45,764 bases of DNA from an uncultured Flavobacteriaceae bacterium (lineage in GTDB: Bacteria; Bacteroidota; Bacteroidia; Flavobacteriales; Flavobacteriaceae): the NCBI GenBank assembly GCA_937959395.1, contig CALGLR010000046.1, positions 1 through 45,764 on the forward strand, read 5' to 3'. Positions 1 to 8,495 of this stretch are shown here, piece by piece. The stretch's first letter is position 1. Every line of letters starts with the position of its first letter. The notes below the pieces were generated by a model. It ran no database searches. It was not told where the DNA came from and saw only the letters and a list, made by a program, of their open reading frames with translations. Position numbers and translations under genes: made by a program.

Positions 1-259
1 TAAATTTATTAGACACATTATACTCAAGTACAACTCAAAAAATAGCTTAGAAATTACAAAATATAAAGAAATAAGTAATTGTAAAATATAATATTGAATG
101 ATTGACCAAAATATTATTCCGATGAATAATGCGGGTTAATACTCTCGTCATTAGTAAGAACTAAGAAACAGTCTTTACAAATATTTAAAACAAAACATAA
201 GAAAAGGCGGAATATCTCTATTCCGCCTTTTAATATTAATCTTAAAAATTAACCTGAAA
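1..259. other. Left-edge intergenic region, no gene seen
   Basis: AT-rich sequence at the left edge with no open frame that looks coding. The only clear structure is the terminator hairpin at 202-231, which belongs to the minus-strand gene ending at 260. Confidence 0.6.
202..231 (-). terminator. Intrinsic terminator of the 260-706 gene
   Basis: A perfect 13-bp stem (AAAAGGCGGAATA, loop TCTC, TATTCCGCCTTTT). On the minus strand it lies 28 bases after the stop codon and its 3' arm ends in a T-run, as expected for an intrinsic terminator. Confidence 0.85.
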
Positions 260-706
260 TTATTTCCCAAATAAGCCTTTGGCTTTACCTAGAATACCAC
301 CACCAACTTCACCGCCTAATAAATCTCCGATTTTTCCCATATCAAATGCGCTATCTTCCGCATTAGACGATTGGAACTTCTCTTTTAGACCTTCTACCAA
401 ACCTGGTGCAATATTACTTGCTTCTGTTTGCGCTTCTTCAGCACTCATCCCGTTATTTTGCAATACGCCGCTTAATTTGCTAACTAAGCCCTTAAATATA
501 CCGTTATCTTCAGTTGCATTTCCATCATTGGAAAACAAACTTGTAACAGCTCCCAAACCTCCCGATTGAACTTGACTCATAAGACTACTAATCAATTCCG
601 AAGAACCTGCTTCTGCGGCAGCTTGAGTAGCATCTGTTCCTAATGCGTTTGGAAGCATTTTTTCTTTTAATTTTTCTAAAGCAAAGTTTTTTAATAAATC
701 TATCAT
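260..706 (-). CDS. Small conserved helical protein (YidB/DUF937-like)
   Basis: 148 residues, no signal peptide and no hydrophobic segment long enough to cross a membrane. The sequence is rich in Gly, Ala and Ser and predicts as short amphipathic helices: a basic N-terminus (MIDLLKNFALEKLKEKM), a middle with repeated LVSKLSGVLQ-like helices, and a Gly-rich tail (GGEVGGGILGKAKGLFGK). The tail and general composition resemble the YidB/DUF937 class of small bacterial proteins, but the assignment is weak. It is monocistronic: the terminator at 202-231 closes it, and the next gene (897) points away. Function unknown. Confidence 0.7.
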   Translation of the reverse strand: MIDLLKNFALEKLKEKMLPNALGTDATQAAAEAGSSELISSLMSQVQSGGLGAVTSLFSNDGNATEDNGIFKGLVSKLSGVLQNNGMSAEEAQTEASNIAPGLVEGLKEKFQSSNAEDSAFDMGKIGDLLGGEVGGGILGKAKGLFGK

Positions 707-896
707 ATATATGTTTTTGTTTTGTTCTTTTTTAATGTAGCTAAACTTCTACAAAACATACAAAAAATGATTATACCAATTTAAAACATCGATAATATGA
801 CTTAATATTACGATAAAAAGCATATTGAATAATGTTTTTCTAAAAAATTATCTTACATTTATATTTCTTCCTAAGGTTATTTTAAAATCAAAATAA

Positions 897-1628
897 ATGA
901 AAAAAACTTTACTTATACTATTTATCGGAATTACAACATTTGGGTATTCTCAAAAATTATATAAAGCAGTTGAAAAAGAGAATATTGAAAAGGTGATGTC
1001 ACTTTTAGAAAAAGGAGTAGATGTTACTGAATATAATAAAAAAGGACTATTCCCTTTATGGAGATCAACAGCTGACAATAATTATAAAATTTCTGAATTG
1101 TTGATTAAGCATGGTGCTGATGTAAATCAAGTAAACAAAGTAAATCCAGGTAAATCAACCCCAATTGAATTTCCCTGTCAAGAAGGATATCTAGAAATAG
1201 TAAAACTTCTAGTTGAGAATGGAGCAGATGTTAACATCAAAGGATATCGTGATTTTACTCCAATTCGAATAGCTGCAAGAAATGGACATTTAGAAATAGT
1301 CCAATATTTGTCTGAAAACGGAGCACAAATAGACCTAAAAGCTATGGATGGAGCGACTCCGCTTGAACACGCTGCTTCTAAAGGACATTACGAAATATCT
1401 AAATATCTAATTGAGAAAGGAGCTAATGTGAATAATAAAGATAAAGAAGGAGATTTCCCCATAGGAGAAGCTGCAAAAAGAGGATATTTAGAAATTATTC
1501 AACTTTTAATTGATAATGGAGCGGATTTAACTTTAAAAAATAAAGAAAAGAAAAATGCTTTAGATTTAGCTAAGGAAAGAGGTCAAAAAAAAGCTGTGGA
1601 TTTGATTAAAAAACATATGAATAAATAA
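897..1628 (+). CDS. Secreted ankyrin-repeat protein
   Basis: 243 residues. Residues 1-18 form a signal peptide (KKTLLILFIGITTFGYSQ), so the product is exported. The rest is a chain of about six ankyrin repeats, with typical cores such as LLIKHGADVNQVNK, LLVENGADVNIKG, YLIEKGANVNNKD and LLIDNGADLTLKN, each followed by the helix-capping G-H/Y-L-E-I motif. Ankyrin repeats bind other proteins, and the partner cannot be read from the sequence. It stands alone, divergent from the 260-706 gene and convergent with priA. A dispersed palindromic repeat (1792-1864) fills the gap to priA and could end both transcripts. No enzymatic domain is present. Confidence 0.85.
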   Translation: MKKTLLILFIGITTFGYSQKLYKAVEKENIEKVMSLLEKGVDVTEYNKKGLFPLWRSTADNNYKISELLIKHGADVNQVNKVNPGKSTPIEFPCQEGYLEIVKLLVENGADVNIKGYRDFTPIRIAARNGHLEIVQYLSENGAQIDLKAMDGATPLEHAASKGHYEISKYLIEKGANVNNKDKEGDFPIGEAAKRGYLEIIQLLIDNGADLTLKNKEKKNALDLAKERGQKKAVDLIKKHMNK

Positions 1629-1791
1629 CTGTTATCAATACGGTGTATGCGTGTTACTAAAAACCAACTCTAAATCGATAGTTTAAGGTATTAAAAAATA
1701 CACAATATTTAATTAATTCTTTTTTCAAGTTGTGACCCCTTGGCTAGCGCTCGTCCAATGTTATTAAGTTAAGCTTTAGAAGAACCTATTT

Positions 1792-1864
1792 TGTCACACT
1801 GAGCGCAGTCGAAGTGCAATCAAAAAAAAGGCTATGATGGTCTTCGACTGCGCTCAGACTGACA
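1792..1864. repeat. Dispersed palindromic repeat, copy 1
   Basis: Perfect 15-bp arms at 1800-1814 and 1842-1856 (TGAGCGCAGTCGAAG and its complement), extended by TGTCA/TGACA outside. It sits between the convergent ankyrin gene and priA, so it may act as a bidirectional terminator. Related, more degenerate copies occur elsewhere in the window. Confidence 0.8.
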
Positions 1865-1891
1865 TTCAACTACATTGTTAAATTTTAGATT

Positions 1892-4345
1892 TTAATAATT
1901 ATCCACATTAAAAACCACACGAACCGATCTAAATTCAGAAACTAACTGAAAACTCGTATGTATTCTTAAAATGGCTTCTTTTGTTTTTCCTAACGACTGT
2001 TCTTGCGGTATTTTTACGAGTATATTTTTATGATATAAGTTTCTAATCCTAGAGATTGGAGGAAACTCTGGCCCCAATACATTGGCTTTAAACACCTGTC
2101 GTAGTGATTTACCAAACCAATCACTTGCTAAATCAACCTTATTATAATCGCGATGTTTAAAGGTGATTTTTATTAATCTATAAAATGGAGGGTATTTATA
2201 ATTATAACGCTCTTCTAACTGCTCTTTAAACATGTCGTGATAAGCGTTTGTAGAGACTTGCTGTAATATATTATGAAACGGGTTAAAGGTTTGTATTAAT
2301 ACCTTTCCTCGCTTTTTGGTTCGCCCTGCCCTACCCGATACTTGTAACATGAGTTGAAAACTACGCTCATGCGCTCTAAAATCTGGAAAATTAAGCATAT
2401 TATCTGCGCTCATAATCCCTACCAACTTTACATTTCTAAAATCTAAACCTTTAGTTAGCATTTGTGTGCCTACCAAAACATCTAGCTCTTGCTGCTCAAA
2501 AGTCGTAATTATTTTTTCATAACCGTATTTTCCACGTGTGGTATCTAAATCCATACGTCCCACTTTTATTTTAGGAAAAAGCAGTTTTACTTCGGCTTCT
2601 ATTTGTTCTGTACCAAAACCTTTACTATCTATATCTACAGCATGACATGCCATACATTTTTTTTGCATGGCCATAGTATAACCACAATAGTGACAACGTA
2701 ATTGGTCTCGATATTGGTGATAGGTTAAACTCACATCGCAATTAGAACATTGTGGGGAATGGCCACAAGTATTACACTCTACAATTGGCGAATAGCCACG
2801 ACGGTTTTGAAATAAAATAATTTGGTGCCCTTCTTCTAAAGTCTCTGCCATTTCCTGGATAAGCCTGTCGCTAAAGTGGCCTTTCATTTGCTTTCGCTTG
2901 TACTTATCTTTAATATCTACCAGCTCAATGTCTGGCATCATTACATTATTATAGCGTCGGTTAATTTCAACTAAACCATATTTATTTTGGGTGGCATTAA
3001 AGTAGCTTTCTAAACTGGGTGTTGCACTTCCTAAAAGCACTTTCGCTTTATATAAACTGGCTAAAACAATTGCAGTATCTCTGGCGTGGTAGCGCGGCGC
3101 AGGATCAAACTGTTTAAACGATTGCTCGTGCTCTTCGTCTACAATAATTAACCCTAGGTTTGTGAACGGTAAAAAAATGGAAGACCGTGCACCTAAAACT
3201 ATTTTAGCTTTCTCTGATTGTTTTAATAAATTATTCCAAACTTCAACACGCTCATGCGAGGAGTATTTAGAATGGAATACGGCCACTTTCTCTCCAAAAT
3301 AGTTTTGCAAACGTACTACTAATTGTGTGGTAAGCGCAATTTCGGGAAGTAAATAAAGTACTTGTTGCCCTTGGGCTAAAACGTCTTCTATTAGTTTTAC
3401 ATACACTTCGGTTTTTCCAGAAGAGGTCACACCATGAAGTAAAACCGTGTTTTGTGTTTTAAAAGCGGTTTCTATTTCTTCTAAGGCTTTGGTTTGAAAA
3501 TCGTTAAGTTGTTTGGATGCTGAATTTTCTTCTCCAGAATATTCAATGCGGTCTTCTTGAATATGGTACTCTTCTAATATGGATTTACTTATTAATGTTT
3601 TTATTATGGCTGAAGACGCACCACTTTCAGTAGATAAATCGGTGACTTTAATTGGTTTTTTTGTTTTTGCCGAAATCGAAAACAACGTCATCACCACATC
3701 GCGCTGCTTTGGTGCTCTTTTTAAATCTTCTAATAATTGCTGAAGCGTTTCTTCCGAAGAGAAATTAGAATGCAACTTTACATAACGCACATATTTAGGA
3801 ATGTATTTATCGTATATTTCTTGCTCTAAAATAATCGCTTCTTTCTCTATTAAGCGTTTAATTACTGGCAATACATTCTTTTTGTCTAAAATATTTGAAA
3901 TGTCGTTTATTTTTAGAGACGACTGGTGTTGAAGTGCTTCATAAATTAAAAACTCATCGTCTTTTAAATCGGTATCGTTTACCGTTACCTTAGTATTACT
4001 ACTTATTATGGTTTCGCTTTCTAATATAAATGCATTGGGTAATGCTGCACGCATAACTTCTCCAACCGTACACATATAGTAATTAGAAATCCATTGCCAT
4101 AATTGCATTTGCTGCGGCAAAATTATTGGTTCTTCATCTAAAATTTGATGAATGGGTTTTGCTTCATAAATTAAAGGGGCGTTATTATGAACTTTACCTA
4201 CTAAACCTGTATATATTTTAGATTTCCCGAAAGGAACTGAAACACGTATTCCAGGTTTTAAAAACGCAAACTCTGCTTTGGTAATACTATAAGTAAATAG
4301 TTTTTTTAAAGGTATAGGAAGAATAACATCAATATAGTATCGCAT
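1892..4345 (-). CDS. priA: Primosomal protein N' (replication restart helicase PriA)
   Basis: 817 residues, usual length for this phylum. PriA recognises abandoned replication forks, unwinds the lagging-strand arm and loads the replicative helicase. The N-terminal 3' DNA-binding domain starts MRYYIDVILPIPL. The superfamily 2 helicase core carries Walker A (HGVTSSGKTEVY) and the DEEH box (DEEHEQSFKQ), followed by QNRRGYSP and QVSGRAGR. Eight cysteines in CxxC pairs (CNTCGHSPQCSNCD, CHYCG, CMACH) form the two zinc sites between helicase motifs. A TATTTTTG -7-like element on the minus strand (4378-4385) fits a short leader to this start. Neighbours are unrelated. Confidence 0.97.
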   Translation of the reverse strand: MRYYIDVILPIPLKKLFTYSITKAEFAFLKPGIRVSVPFGKSKIYTGLVGKVHNNAPLIYEAKPIHQILDEEPIILPQQMQLWQWISNYYMCTVGEVMRAALPNAFILESETIISSNTKVTVNDTDLKDDEFLIYEALQHQSSLKINDISNILDKKNVLPVIKRLIEKEAIILEQEIYDKYIPKYVRYVKLHSNFSSEETLQQLLEDLKRAPKQRDVVMTLFSISAKTKKPIKVTDLSTESGASSAIIKTLISKSILEEYHIQEDRIEYSGEENSASKQLNDFQTKALEEIETAFKTQNTVLLHGVTSSGKTEVYVKLIEDVLAQGQQVLYLLPEIALTTQLVVRLQNYFGEKVAVFHSKYSSHERVEVWNNLLKQSEKAKIVLGARSSIFLPFTNLGLIIVDEEHEQSFKQFDPAPRYHARDTAIVLASLYKAKVLLGSATPSLESYFNATQNKYGLVEINRRYNNVMMPDIELVDIKDKYKRKQMKGHFSDRLIQEMAETLEEGHQIILFQNRRGYSPIVECNTCGHSPQCSNCDVSLTYHQYRDQLRCHYCGYTMAMQKKCMACHAVDIDSKGFGTEQIEAEVKLLFPKIKVGRMDLDTTRGKYGYEKIITTFEQQELDVLVGTQMLTKGLDFRNVKLVGIMSADNMLNFPDFRAHERSFQLMLQVSGRAGRTKKRGKVLIQTFNPFHNILQQVSTNAYHDMFKEQLEERYNYKYPPFYRLIKITFKHRDYNKVDLASDWFGKSLRQVFKANVLGPEFPPISRIRNLYHKNILVKIPQEQSLGKTKEAILRIHTSFQLVSEFRSVRVVFNVDNY

Positions 4346-4377
4346 AGTTCATATAGATATTCGCTCATAAAATCTAT

Positions 4378-4385
4378 CAAAAATA
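4378..4385 (-). promoter_or_regulatory. Putative -7 element of priA
   Basis: TATTTTTG on the minus strand matches the Bacteroidota consensus TAnnTTTG, 33 bases before the priA start. No -33 TTG at the right distance is visible, so support is moderate. Confidence 0.45.
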
Positions 4386-4571
4386 GAAACGATACATTCA
4401 TTTAAATGTTAAAACAACGTTAAATAAAAAAATGTAGTAGGGTGTTTTAGATTTAAATTGTCTTGATAGTGTTAGTTCGTTACAAACACTAATAATTGGT
4501 TAGTTTATTAAGGATTATTCTATTAGATTTTTTCACAAGATCAAACTTAAATAATAGAAAATTCTAGAGTT

Positions 4572-4601
4572 AGGTGCTAAGCTTGCTTAGCACCTTTTTT
4601 T
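4572..4601 (+). terminator. Strong hairpin plus T-run on the plus strand
   Basis: 10-bp stem AGGTGCTAAG / CTTAGCACCT with loop CTTG, followed on the plus strand by seven T. It lies just downstream of the minus-strand DUF2147 gene and could end it, but on that strand there is no U-run after the stem. The polarity fits a plus-strand transcript, although no plus-strand gene is known upstream. Confidence 0.7.
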
Positions 4602-4611
4602 GTGTTTTAAA

Positions 4612-5037
4612 TCATAAGGATCGTTTCCAATATTGTGTAGAATAGAAAAACCCAATATAACCTCTTACCATTAAAACATCTGAGTTGTCTTCATCTAAAG
4701 AGAGTCTTAACTTATATAGTTTTCCATCTTGAGGATCTAAAACAGTTCCTTTTTTGTAATAGTCACCATCTTTCTCCATATCTCTTATAATTTCCATTCC
4801 TAAAATAGGTTTATTATAATCTTCTCCTGTACATTTTATACATGGTAAATCGCGCTTTGAAGCATCAAAAACTTCGGCTACTTTTCCATAGACTTTGCCG
4901 TCTCGCTTATATATTTCTACTATAGATTTTTCTTCTCCTGTTTCATCATCTACTGTTATCCATTTTCCAAAAATGTCTTGAGCAGTTGCTGAAAACGATA
5001 CTAATAATACACTTAAAATTAAGACTAATTTTCTCAT
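4612..5037 (-). CDS. Secreted DUF2147 protein
   Basis: 141 residues with a signal peptide (RKLVLILSVLLVSFSATAQ). The mature part matches DUF2147: IFGKWITVDDETGE at the start, then a paired-strand core with SIVEIYKRDGKVYGKV, a CIKC pair, GMEIIRDM, GTVLDPQDGKLYK and LMVRGYIGFFYSTQYWKR at the end. The family is a small periplasmic or surface beta-barrel-like fold of unknown function, common in flavobacteria. It begins one base after the stop of the BrkB-like gene upstream on the same strand, so the two are almost certainly co-transcribed. The domain assignment is firm; the role is not known. Confidence 0.88.
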   Translation of the reverse strand: MRKLVLILSVLLVSFSATAQDIFGKWITVDDETGEEKSIVEIYKRDGKVYGKVAEVFDASKRDLPCIKCTGEDYNKPILGMEIIRDMEKDGDYYKKGTVLDPQDGKLYKLRLSLDEDNSDVLMVRGYIGFFYSTQYWKRSL

Positions 5038-5038
5038 A

Positions 5039-5986
5039 TTAAATACTTCTTTTTTTTAATTGATTTAAAGACATGTTAAGCTCAAACCCTAATAACAAAA
5101 TATTTGCGTTGAGCCACAAATAAAATAATAATATTAATAATGCTCCTATCGACCCATATAATTCATTATACTTTGAAAAATTTTCGATATACAAACCAAA
5201 TAAGAACGACGTTACCATTATAAGTATTGTAGTAAAAAATGCGCCTACCGAGAAAAACTTCGAATCACGCCCTTCTTTTGTACCAAAATAATACAACATT
5301 GCTGTTGCTAGGTATGTTATAAGTATAAAGAACACATATTGTGCCATATTTGCCCAAAAGTTAGTTTCCCTACGTGTATCGTAACCGTATTTATCTAATA
5401 CATCCATTAGATTATCGACAACATATATTTGAAAATACCCCAGAACAGCTACAATAACAATTAATAAAAAAGATAAAATTAAGGCCACGCCTAGAGCATA
5501 TAAATATTGACGTACCGCGTTTCTTGTTAACTGCTCGTGGTAAGAATTTTCAAAACCAGAAAACAACGCATTTACGCCATTAGTCATTAAAAAGATGGCG
5601 ACTATAAACGCGCTAGATACTAATCCACTTTTAGAGTTATTCCCTTTTAAGTTTTCAAAAATATTATCAAAAAAGAAATCGGTTGTCTCAGGAGGCAGTA
5701 CAGACTCTAAAAAGGCTAAAAAATCATTTTCAAAGCCTTCTATAGGGATTTTAGGTATTAGTATAATTACAAATAATAAAAAGGGAAATAACGCAGTAAA
5801 AAAGCTATAAGCAATCGCACTTGCTCGAGATCCCAAAGTTCCTTTTGCGATACCAATAACATAGAGTTCTAATAAATCATACAACGATAAGCCTTTTAAA
5901 CCTGGAAGCTTTATTTTGCCTAGAAGCTTTACTATTAAATTAATAATAGGAATCTTAGCCAATTTATCTTCTATGATTTGAGACAT
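5039..5986 (-). CDS. YihY/BrkB family inner-membrane protein
   Basis: 315 residues with about six membrane segments: around SAIAYSFFTALFPFLLFVIILI, a second after GLVSSAFIVAIFLMTNGVNALF, then ALGVALILSFLLIVIVAVLG, MAQYVFFILITYLATAMLYYF, FFSVGAFFTTILIMVTSFL and SIGALLILLFYLWLNANILL. The segment order and the conserved polar stretch at YELYGSIGALLILLFYLW are those of the YihY family (old names BrkB and, wrongly, RNase BN). The family resembles an exporter, but the substrate is not known. It is the first gene of a two-gene unit with DUF2147. The 175-base gap to nadC holds a short copy of the dispersed repeat (6086-6110). Confidence 0.92.
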   Translation of the reverse strand: MSQIIEDKLAKIPIINLIVKLLGKIKLPGLKGLSLYDLLELYVIGIAKGTLGSRASAIAYSFFTALFPFLLFVIILIPKIPIEGFENDFLAFLESVLPPETTDFFFDNIFENLKGNNSKSGLVSSAFIVAIFLMTNGVNALFSGFENSYHEQLTRNAVRQYLYALGVALILSFLLIVIVAVLGYFQIYVVDNLMDVLDKYGYDTRRETNFWANMAQYVFFILITYLATAMLYYFGTKEGRDSKFFSVGAFFTTILIMVTSFLFGLYIENFSKYNELYGSIGALLILLFYLWLNANILLLGFELNMSLNQLKKRSI

Positions 5987-6085
5987 TTTTCTTTTTAAAG
6001 ATTATAAAATTATGAGCTATGCCTATTTATTCTAAAGCAACACTAGAGATGGTATTTTAAATTATACATAGAAATCAAATATAAT

Positions 6086-6110
6086 CATTTCGGCTACGCT
6101 CAATGATCGG
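6086..6110. repeat. Dispersed palindromic repeat, half copy
   Basis: TTTCGGCTACGCTCAATGA is one arm of the family seen at 1792-1864 and 23871-23937. It lies between nadC and the BrkB-like gene. The arm contains CATT...AATG ends that pair with each other. Confidence 0.55.
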
Positions 6111-6161
6111 GTATTCGATTTTAAGTTAGCAAATCACTATTACTAATTGCACAGTGTTAAT

Positions 6162-7022
6162 TCAATTTACTGCTTTCAAGCTTAAATCCATATTGTATAC
6201 AGAATGTGTTAAAGCTCCAGATGAAATATAGTTCACACCACAAAGCGCATACTCACGAATTGTTTTCTCATTAATACCACCAGAACTTTCGGTTAAACAT
6301 TTATCTCCTATTAGTTTTACCGCCTTTTTTGTGTCTTCGTAATTAAAATTATCGATTAGTATTCTATAGACACCGTCACTTTTTAAAATTTCTTCTATTT
6401 CTTCTAAATTTCTAGCTTCAACTATAATTTTTAAATCGCGATTGGTTTCTTTTAAATACTGTTTCGTTTTATCTATAGCCTTGGTAATTCCGCCAGCAAA
6501 ATCGATATGGTTGTCTTTCAACATAATCATATCATACAACGCAAATCTATGGTTTTCTCCGCCTCCAATTTTTACAGCCCATTTTTCAAGTGCACGTATT
6601 CCTGGAGTTGTTTTACGAGTATCTAATACTTTCGTTTCTGTTCCTTCAAGTAAATCTACAAATTGTCTTGTTTTTGTAGCAATCGCACTCATTCGTTGCA
6701 TCGCATTAAGCACTAATCGTTCTGCTTTTAATATGGATTGCGAAGCGCCTTCAACATAAAATACAATATCACCATATTTTACTCTAGAACCTTCCTCTAT
6801 TAGGGTTTCTACTTTCATATTAGAATCGACATAAGCAAATACAAGCTTTGCAAACTCTATTCCTGCTATAATACCTTCATCTTTAACTAATAGCTTTGCT
6901 TTCCCTTTTGCCGATGCTGGTATGCATGATAATGAACTGTGGTCACCATCACCTACATCTTCTCGTATAGCATTAGAAATTATACCTTCTATTTCTTTAT
7001 CAAATTGTGCTTTTGAAATCAT
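6162..7022 (-). CDS. nadC: Nicotinate-nucleotide diphosphorylase (carboxylating)
   Basis: 286 residues, full length. The enzyme converts quinolinate and phosphoribosyl diphosphate into nicotinate mononucleotide, CO2 and pyrophosphate, in de novo NAD synthesis. The N-terminal alpha/beta sandwich contains EDVGDGDHSS. The barrel carries the quinolinate and phosphate-binding motifs LDTRKTTPGIRALEKWAVKIGGG and NHRFALYDMIMLKDNH (Arg, Lys and His of the active site present), then IIVEARN, ILIDNF, ESSGGIN and GVNYISSGALTHS. No nadA or nadB lies beside it. It is transcribed alone or at the head of the BrkB-like/DUF2147 genes, separated by 175 bases. Confidence 0.97.
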   Translation of the reverse strand: MISKAQFDKEIEGIISNAIREDVGDGDHSSLSCIPASAKGKAKLLVKDEGIIAGIEFAKLVFAYVDSNMKVETLIEEGSRVKYGDIVFYVEGASQSILKAERLVLNAMQRMSAIATKTRQFVDLLEGTETKVLDTRKTTPGIRALEKWAVKIGGGENHRFALYDMIMLKDNHIDFAGGITKAIDKTKQYLKETNRDLKIIVEARNLEEIEEILKSDGVYRILIDNFNYEDTKKAVKLIGDKCLTESSGGINEKTIREYALCGVNYISSGALTHSVYNMDLSLKAVN

Positions 7023-7061
7023 TTACTGTTTAGTTTGTTGCTAAAATAATAATTGATTTTT

Positions 7062-7081
7062 GATTAACGATTTTTGATTGC
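7062..7081 (+). repeat. 20-base dispersed repeat, copy A
   Basis: GATTAACGATTTTTGATTGC is identical to bases 43430-43449. It lies in the divergent gap between nadC and the next plus-strand gene and has an internal partial doubling (gatttttgatt twice). Confidence 0.7.
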
Positions 7082-7138
7082 TATTTTTTGAATAGGAATA
7101 CTATTTAATAGTAAATTAGCAGCTGTAAAATTGGCCAA

Positions 7139-7945
7139 ATGAAAATAAATTTATTATACATATCACTATTGTTTAGCTTTATGTGCTATACTCAAACAAA
7201 AAAACATACTACCATATATCTTGATGAGTATAAAAAAGAAACGACCAAACCCTACTATGACCAAAAATGTAAAACACATGTCTTAAAATGTCAAAAATAT
7301 CAAACTAAAGACATTACAGTTTATAAGATTAATAACAAATATAAATTTGGGAAGTTAAAAGCAACTGATTATGATCAAATAAGAATTTTATTGGCTGCAG
7401 ATTCAAAAACTAAAATTGAAAATGATAAAATTATAGTTATTAAATACTTAGACACCTTAATAAACTACGACAAAGCTTTAGAAAATAGAAAAAGACATTT
7501 TAAAGAGCATCATAATGAAGAAATAAGTAAAGAAACATATCCTAAAAAAGACTTCGACAAAAAAAGGCAGCGCTATGTGAAAAGTAAATTTAAATGTGTA
7601 GAAACATATGAAAAAAAATACGATACTAAAATAATTCATGTCTATAAACATGGAGATAAAGCCAAAAAAAGTTATGGTAATTTAAACATGCTTAAGGATA
7701 GAGGTATAATAAAGCATTTGTTTTTTAAAAACCTTTATGAAAGTTACATATTGGTTTTAAAGCCTAATGGAGCTTACTTAAAAATTGGAGGACATTTATC
7801 CGATAAAGATCTTGGAAAACTTATAACAGATGAAAATTGGAACAAATACAAACAACAATTAGAGGTTTCCATTAATAAAAAGAAAACTTTAGGCTATGGT
7901 ATTTTTAAAAAGATAAACGGTTACCATAAAAAACATTGTTTTTAA
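7139..7945 (+). CDS. Secreted lysine-rich protein of unknown function
   Basis: 268 residues. The N-terminus MKINLLYISLLFSFMCYTQ is a signal peptide, so the mature protein is periplasmic or surface-exposed. The rest is very rich in Lys and Tyr, strongly basic, and has no motif that I recognise. Residues around YGNLNMLKDRGIIKHLFFKN and LVLKPNGAYLKIGGHLSDKDL look like strands and helices of a compact fold. Its TAA stop is immediately followed by the ATG of rlmH with no spacer, so translation may be coupled. The pairing with rlmH may simply reflect co-transcription. No function is proposed. Confidence 0.75.
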   Translation: MKINLLYISLLFSFMCYTQTKKHTTIYLDEYKKETTKPYYDQKCKTHVLKCQKYQTKDITVYKINNKYKFGKLKATDYDQIRILLAADSKTKIENDKIIVIKYLDTLINYDKALENRKRHFKEHHNEEISKETYPKKDFDKKRQRYVKSKFKCVETYEKKYDTKIIHVYKHGDKAKKSYGNLNMLKDRGIIKHLFFKNLYESYILVLKPNGAYLKIGGHLSDKDLGKLITDENWNKYKQQLEVSINKKKTLGYGIFKKINGYHKKHCF

Positions 7946-8419
7946 ATGACTATTAAACTCCTTGCCATTGGCAAAACAGATAATAAGCAATTACAAACTT
8001 TAATTGATGCCTATATAAAACGTCTTGGTTTTTATATAAAGTTTGATTTTGAAGTCATTCCAGATATAAAAAACGCTAAAAACTTAAGCGAACCCTTACA
8101 AAAGCAAAAAGAAGGCGAAATCATTTTAAGCAAACTTAAACCTACCGATGTTTTAATACTCTTAGATGAGAGTGGCAAACAATTAGATTCTGTAAACTTT
8201 GCTAACTACCTTCAAAAACATATGAACTCGGGAATAAAACGTTTGATTTTAGTTATTGGAGGTCCTTATGGTTTTTCTGAAGAGGTGTATAATAAATCAC
8301 AAGGCAAACTATCCTTATCAAAAATGACCTTTTCGCACCAAATGGTTCGGCTTTTTATTATTGAACAGCTGTATCGCGGTTTTACTATTTTAAAAAATGA
8401 ACCTTATCATCACAAATAA
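7946..8419 (+). CDS. rlmH: 23S rRNA (pseudouridine1915-N3)-methyltransferase RlmH
   Basis: 157 residues, the standard size of this small SPOUT enzyme. It methylates N3 of pseudouridine 1915 in helix 69 of 23S rRNA with S-adenosylmethionine, on assembled 70S ribosomes. Diagnostic motifs are ILLDESGKQLDS, LILVIGGPYGFSEEV (SAM-binding knot region) and the C-terminal LSKMTFSHQMVRLF with the final EQLYRGFTILKNEPYHHK. It starts directly at the stop of the secreted protein upstream. Its own stop codon is the first unit of the 7-base tandem repeat that separates it from rdgB. Confidence 0.98.
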   Translation: MTIKLLAIGKTDNKQLQTLIDAYIKRLGFYIKFDFEVIPDIKNAKNLSEPLQKQKEGEIILSKLKPTDVLILLDESGKQLDSVNFANYLQKHMNSGIKRLILVIGGPYGFSEEVYNKSQGKLSLSKMTFSHQMVRLFIIEQLYRGFTILKNEPYHHK

Positions 8420-8486
8420 TGAATAATGAATAATGAATAATGAATAATGAATAATGAATAATGAATAATGAATAATGAATAATGAA
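8417..8486 (+). repeat. Ten perfect copies of a 7-base tandem repeat
   Basis: The unit TAATGAA is repeated ten times without error from the rlmH stop codon to ten bases before rdgB. Each unit contains TAATG, a stop/start overlap. The unit length is not a multiple of three, so all frames carry starts and stops. Such arrays change copy number by slippage. Confidence 0.97.
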
Positions 8487-8495
8487 ATTTAATAT

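Noticed and set aside
8417-8486. CRISPR array
   Set aside because: Units are 7 bases with no spacers and no cas genes; it is a simple tandem repeat.
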